Shown here: one piece after another, positions 6,909 to 9,353 of the stretch
Numbering within the stretch: the first letter of the stretch is position 1
Layout of the letters: each line of letters begins with the position of its first letter
NCBI GenBank assembly: GCA_021778575.1
Contig: JAJYCH010000118.1
Span: forward strand, 1-9,353
DNA: 9,353 bases
Source: Planctomycetota bacterium
GTDB taxonomy: Bacteria; Planctomycetota; Planctomycetia; Isosphaerales; Isosphaeraceae
Direction: 5' to 3'
The notes under the pieces: model-generated
The model's database searches: none
Told to the model about the DNA's origin: nothing
The model's input: the letters and a program-made list of their open reading frames with translations, nothing else
Position numbers and translations under genes: made by a program

Positions 6909-7634
6909 TCAGCTCAATGGCGAAGGTTCGCGACTCGATCTTTGCAGGCGATTGCGAATTCCAGGAACCATCAGTCCCGTCAGACCAAACAGGACCAGGG
7001 CGATCGAGGAGGGTTCGGGAACGGCGGTCCCGAAAGTGAAGCCGGCCAGGTTGACCACCCCATGGCCGTTGCTATACGAATCCGTGATCGTGATCGAAGT
7101 GAAGGTCGTCGTGGACGTCAAGCCGATGAAGCCGTAAGACCCGTCCGAAGGGAGAGTCGGGCTGAAGGAGTCGCCGTTCGATAGCGTGAAAGTGAGTGGG
7201 TCGGAGCCGAATACCCCGGCGATATTGGAGAAGCTATTGCCGTCGAGCGCGAAACTCGTGAAGGCTCCGGGCAGGGTGACAATCAGGTTGTTGTCTCCTG
7301 ACGTCGACCCCTGCGAGGAGAGGACCGGCGAGGAGCCGTAATGGGGGCCGAAATTCGCGCCGATCACATATAAGTGACCATTGCTGGTCGAACGATCAAT
7401 CGAGAAGTTCACGCCACTCACCGTCAAGCCGGGCGGCGATGATTCCGCTGTGTCGGAGCCATTAGCCGCGAGACCATTGAAATTCAGCGATGTGTTGCCC
7501 AGCGAGGCCGCATCGTAGGCCCCGACCGTATCGTAGAGGGTGAACCCGGCCTGGGCTACGTTGCCCGACAGATGACCGGTCGCCAAAATGAGAAAAGCAA
7601 TGAGAAGGCCCGTTGCTGATCGACTTGGTCTCAT
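6909..7634 (-). CDS. PEP-CTERM sorting domain-containing secreted protein
   Basis: A 241-residue secreted protein. The N-terminus has a basic start (MRPSRSATG), a hydrophobic core (9-20) and a likely signal-peptidase cut after AQA (residue 29). The mature body is rich in Gly, Ser, Thr, Asn and Phe with beta-type patterns (for example SGVNFSID, TSFALDGNSFSNIAGVFG, TSITITDSY), as in PEP-CTERM surface proteins. The C-terminus has the full tripartite sorting signal: VPEPSS (205-210), a hydrophobic helix (about 210-224) and a basic tail (RNRLQRSSR). Such proteins are normally processed by an exosortase/archaeosortase-type enzyme, and none is encoded in this window. The start is ATG 7634, with AAAAGGA (7642-7648) 7 nt upstream; an in-frame TTG at 7652 would overlap that site. 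It lies 169 nt downstream of the ECF sigma gene and may be one of its targets. The specific role is unknown. Confidence 0.9.
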   Translation of the reverse strand: MRPSRSATGLLIAFLILATGHLSGNVAQAGFTLYDTVGAYDAASLGNTSLNFNGLAANGSDTAESSPPGLTVSGVNFSIDRSTSNGHLYVIGANFGPHYGSSPVLSSQGSTSGDNNLIVTLPGAFTSFALDGNSFSNIAGVFGSDPLTFTLSNGDSFSPTLPSDGSYGFIGLTSTTTFTSITITDSYSNGHGVVNLAGFTFGTAVPEPSSIALVLFGLTGLMVPGIRNRLQRSSREPSPLS

Positions 7635-7803
7635 CGCGTCGTCCTTTTCCAAGGATGAATGAATCCGATCGTCACCCCCGGCCGATTCCGGGCCTCAGGC
7701 TTGCCGAGTCCGATCGGCGTTCCGCCGGGACTGCGCAAACGCGTAGAGGGAATGGGGTGTTGATCCGGATTCCTGTCTCGATGTTGCCAAAAAACCACGC
7801 GCG

Positions 7804-8367
7804 TCAGTCGATCAACCCTCGCCCTTCTTGCCGCAACCGGGCCAGGACTCGCGACTTGGCGAGGAGCACGGCGTTGACCGTCGTCTCCATCTCGGCGGCG
7901 ACCTCGGCCGCTTTCAGGCCGTCGAGAACCTGTCGCTTGAAGGCCAGCCAGGTCGTCGGCGAGAACTCCGGCTCGATCATCAGGAGGAGTCGGCGAGCGA
8001 CGAACTCGTCGTGTTCGCGGTCCCAGGTCCGGCCCAGTTCGCTCTCGGGTTCCTGGAGTTCGTCCCAGACGAAGGGTTGCGCCTGGCCTCGCGACTTCCT
8101 CGATTTCCAGAACGCGGAGAGATGGTAGCCGGTGGTGGTCCGGAGCCAGTGGCGGAACGCTCCGGGGCGGCCCGAGTGCTCGAAGCTGGGCATGGCGCGG
8201 AGCATTGCGCCGAGGATCTCCTGGATCAGGTCGTCGGCGTCGGAGTCGGCGACCGACCGGCGGAGCCACTGGCGGATCAACGGGGTGTAGAGATCCACGA
8301 GCCTCCGCCAGGAGGCCGAATCGTGGGGGTCGCGGACGCGCTCGATCAGGCTGAGCGGGGTATCCAT
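7804..8367 (-). CDS. ECF-type RNA polymerase sigma factor
   Basis: A 187-residue sigma-70 family ECF factor. Region 2 covers about residues 18-92, with DADDLIQEILGAML (43-56) as the core-binding 2.2 helix and FRHWLRTTTGYHLSAFWKSRKSR (71-93) as the -10 recognition part. Region 4 covers about 122-181, with a helix-turn-helix in KAAEVAAEMETTVNAVLLAKSRVLARLRQ (152-180). The linker (about 94-120) is acidic and Trp-containing. There is no extra C-terminal domain and no separate anti-sigma gene beside it. The kinase 1.2 kb downstream on the same strand has an HxxxCxxC anti-sigma-type motif, fitting the planctomycete pattern of ECF factors tied to Ser/Thr kinases. ATG at 8367 begins MDTPLSLIERVRD, a common start for planctomycete members; the ribosome site is weak (GGAG about 13 nt upstream). 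Confidence 0.92.
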   Translation of the reverse strand: MDTPLSLIERVRDPHDSASWRRLVDLYTPLIRQWLRRSVADSDADDLIQEILGAMLRAMPSFEHSGRPGAFRHWLRTTTGYHLSAFWKSRKSRGQAQPFVWDELQEPESELGRTWDREHDEFVARRLLLMIEPEFSPTTWLAFKRQVLDGLKAAEVAAEMETTVNAVLLAKSRVLARLRQEGRGLID

Positions 8368-8484
8368 CGGCGCGACGTCGCTCCGAAGGTGAGTCGAACG
8401 AGGCCCTTGATTCGAGCCTCATCCCACCTTATGGCGATCCGCCATCGCGATCAAGCAACCGCACCTGTCGAATCGAACGGTCGG

Positions 8485-8517
8485 GCCTCTGGTTGGACCG
8501 TAACCCGTCCCAGAGGC
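8485..8517 (-). terminator. Hairpin just after the repeat-protein gene, possible terminator
   Basis: GCCTCTG (8485-8491) pairs with CAGAGGC (8511-8517), and an inner GGAC/GTCC pair extends the stem past a 3-nt bulge. It starts 13 nt beyond the stop codon of the repeat protein on the minus strand. No T-tract follows, so termination would have to be by another mechanism. Confidence 0.35.
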
Positions 8518-8530
8518 ACGACTTCGGCGG

Positions 8531-9353
8531 TCAACGACGGCCGCCCATCGGGGGACCGAAATGGCCGCCATGCTCACCGAAACCACCAAGGCCACCGAAA
8601 CCGCCCATACCGCCCGTCACCAGGGTGAAGTAGGGGAAGGTCGCGGTGCTGGTGCTGCTGGCCGCGGTCAGAACGGCGGAGAACGCCGAGTCGATCGCCT
8701 TGATATCGGCCGAGGTGACACCCGACGACGTGACGGCGGCGGCCAGCGCGTTGTAGGCGGCGGTGAGGTCGGTGGTCTGCTGGGTTGTCGGGGTCGAGGT
8801 GTAGAGGGCCTCGAACTGGGCCAGGAGGGTGGCGTTGCCGGTCAGGGTGGTTCCGCCGGCGTAGGAGGAGACGAGGCTATTCTCGAAGCTGCTCAGGGCC
8901 GAACCGCTGGTGGGCTTGAGGCTGTCGGTCTGAAGGGTCTGGAACGTGGTGTGAATGGCGGTCAACTCGGCGACGGTGGTTCCCGAGGCGCTGAGGACGG
9001 TCTGGACCTCGGTCTGCAACGCCTGACGCGCCGTCGAGAGCGTCGAGCTTCCCGACCCATTATCATCGCCGAACTCGCCGAAACCGTGGCCACCGAACCC
9101 GTCGTGCTGGTTGAACCCACCGAGGACGAGGGTGAAGTAGGGGAAGGTCGCGGTGCTGGTGCTGCTGGCCGCAGTCAGAACGGCGGAGAACGCCGAGTCG
9201 ATCGCCGTGATGTCGGCCGAGGTGATACCCGACGACGTGACGGCGGCGGCCAGCGCGTTGTAGGCGGCGGTGAGGTCGGTGGTCTGCTGGGTTGTCGGGG
9301 TCGAGGTGTAGAGGGCCTCGAACTGGGCCAGGAGGGTGGCGTTGCCGGTCAGG
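8531..9353 (-). CDS. Tandem-repeat Ala/Thr/Ser-rich protein with Gly/His-rich linkers (N-terminal part outside window)
   Basis: The frame is open from the right edge (9352) to TGA at 8531-8533, giving 273 visible residues. The first true start lies beyond the window. The sequence is a tandem array with a 169-residue (507-nt) period. Each unit has an Ala/Thr/Ser-rich, probably helical part (LTGNATLLAQFEALYTS, TDLTAAYNALAAAVTSSG), a conserved STATFPYFTLV end, then a Gly-rich linker. The inner linker is GGFNQHDGFGGHGFGEFGDD; the last is GGMGGFGGLGGFGEHGG and ends PPMGGRR. Inside one unit, SASGTTVAELTAIHTTFQTL and TSSGVTSADIKAIDSAFSAVL look like an older two-fold repeat (SG-x-T-x-A-[ED]-[LI]-x-A-I). 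No Cys is seen and no family is recognised. A secreted or envelope structural protein is plausible from composition, but no signal peptide is visible. Confidence 0.8.
   Translation of the reverse strand, partial: LTGNATLLAQFEALYTSTPTTQQTTDLTAAYNALAAAVTSSGITSADITAIDSAFSAVLTAASSTSTATFPYFTLVLGGFNQHDGFGGHGFGEFGDDNGSGSSTLSTARQALQTEVQTVLSASGTTVAELTAIHTTFQTLQTDSLKPTSGSALSSFENSLVSSYAGGTTLTGNATLLAQFEALYTSTPTTQQTTDLTAAYNALAAAVTSSGVTSADIKAIDSAFSAVLTAASSTSTATFPYFTLVTGGMGGFGGLGGFGEHGGHFGPPMGGRR
8622..8846 (-). repeat. Tandem coding repeat, downstream copy (507-bp period)
   Basis: Aligned by eye with 9129-9353 at an exact offset of 507 bases, this 225-base stretch differs at four positions only (8666, 8700, 8705, 8719), about 98% identity. 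Two differences change the protein (Lys/Thr and Val/Ile); two are silent. Similarity stops at 8621/9128, where the two glycine-rich linkers diverge. Confidence 0.9.
9129..9353 (-). repeat. Tandem coding repeat, upstream copy cut by window edge
   Basis: Partner of 8622-8846, in the same frame and orientation, 507 bases away. The copy runs off the right edge, so its full length and the number of further units cannot be seen. Confidence 0.9.

Noticed and set aside
7635..7803. Small inverted repeats (such as CGGCG-TTC-CGCCG and CCCGG...CCGGG) upstream of the PEP-CTERM gene, and a six-T run just after the sigma factor stop.
   Set aside because: The stems are 5 bp and common by chance in GC-rich DNA. 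The T-run has no convincing stem before it, so no terminator or operator is called.

Overview
The window looks like chromosomal DNA of a GC-rich planctomycete, probably of the Isosphaeraceae type. The reasons are a PEP-CTERM surface protein, an ECF sigma factor near a Ser/Thr kinase that carries an anti-sigma-type zinc motif and TPR repeats, a Tat-exported class V aminotransferase, a Gly/His-rich repeat protein, and a dispersed-type palindromic intergenic element. The lineage is inferred from gene content only. No tRNA, rRNA, CRISPR array, insertion sequence or phage gene was seen. No gene-free stretch exceeds 300 bases.

Layout. Bases 1-116 hold the last 37 codons of a plus-strand gene, followed by a strong intrinsic terminator (184-219) and a palindromic intergenic stretch (245-317). 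Everything else is on the minus strand and reads from right to left: a repeat protein cut by the right edge (8531-9353), an ECF sigma factor (7804-8367), a PEP-CTERM protein (6909-7634), a 134-bp imperfect inverted repeat (6729-6862), a membrane Ser/Thr kinase (3965-6628) with its own terminator (3922-3948), a Tat-secreted PLP aminotransferase (2564-3847), a 42-residue membrane peptide (2340-2468) and a KimA-like APC permease (366-2240).

How the genes may work together. The terminator after the kinase splits the minus-strand genes into two blocks. The right block (sigma factor, PEP-CTERM protein, kinase) resembles the planctomycete arrangement in which an ECF sigma factor is controlled by a Ser/Thr kinase. 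Here the kinase itself carries an HxxxCxxC motif of the anti-sigma type, so a direct link is plausible but unproven. The left block (aminotransferase, small peptide, permease) has no clear internal terminator and may be one transcript.

The most interesting points are: the KimA-like permease lacks several residues proposed to bind potassium and is preceded by an uncharacterised small membrane peptide; the repeat protein has a 507-bp tandem unit whose visible copies are about 98% identical; and the kinase-sigma-surface protein cluster.
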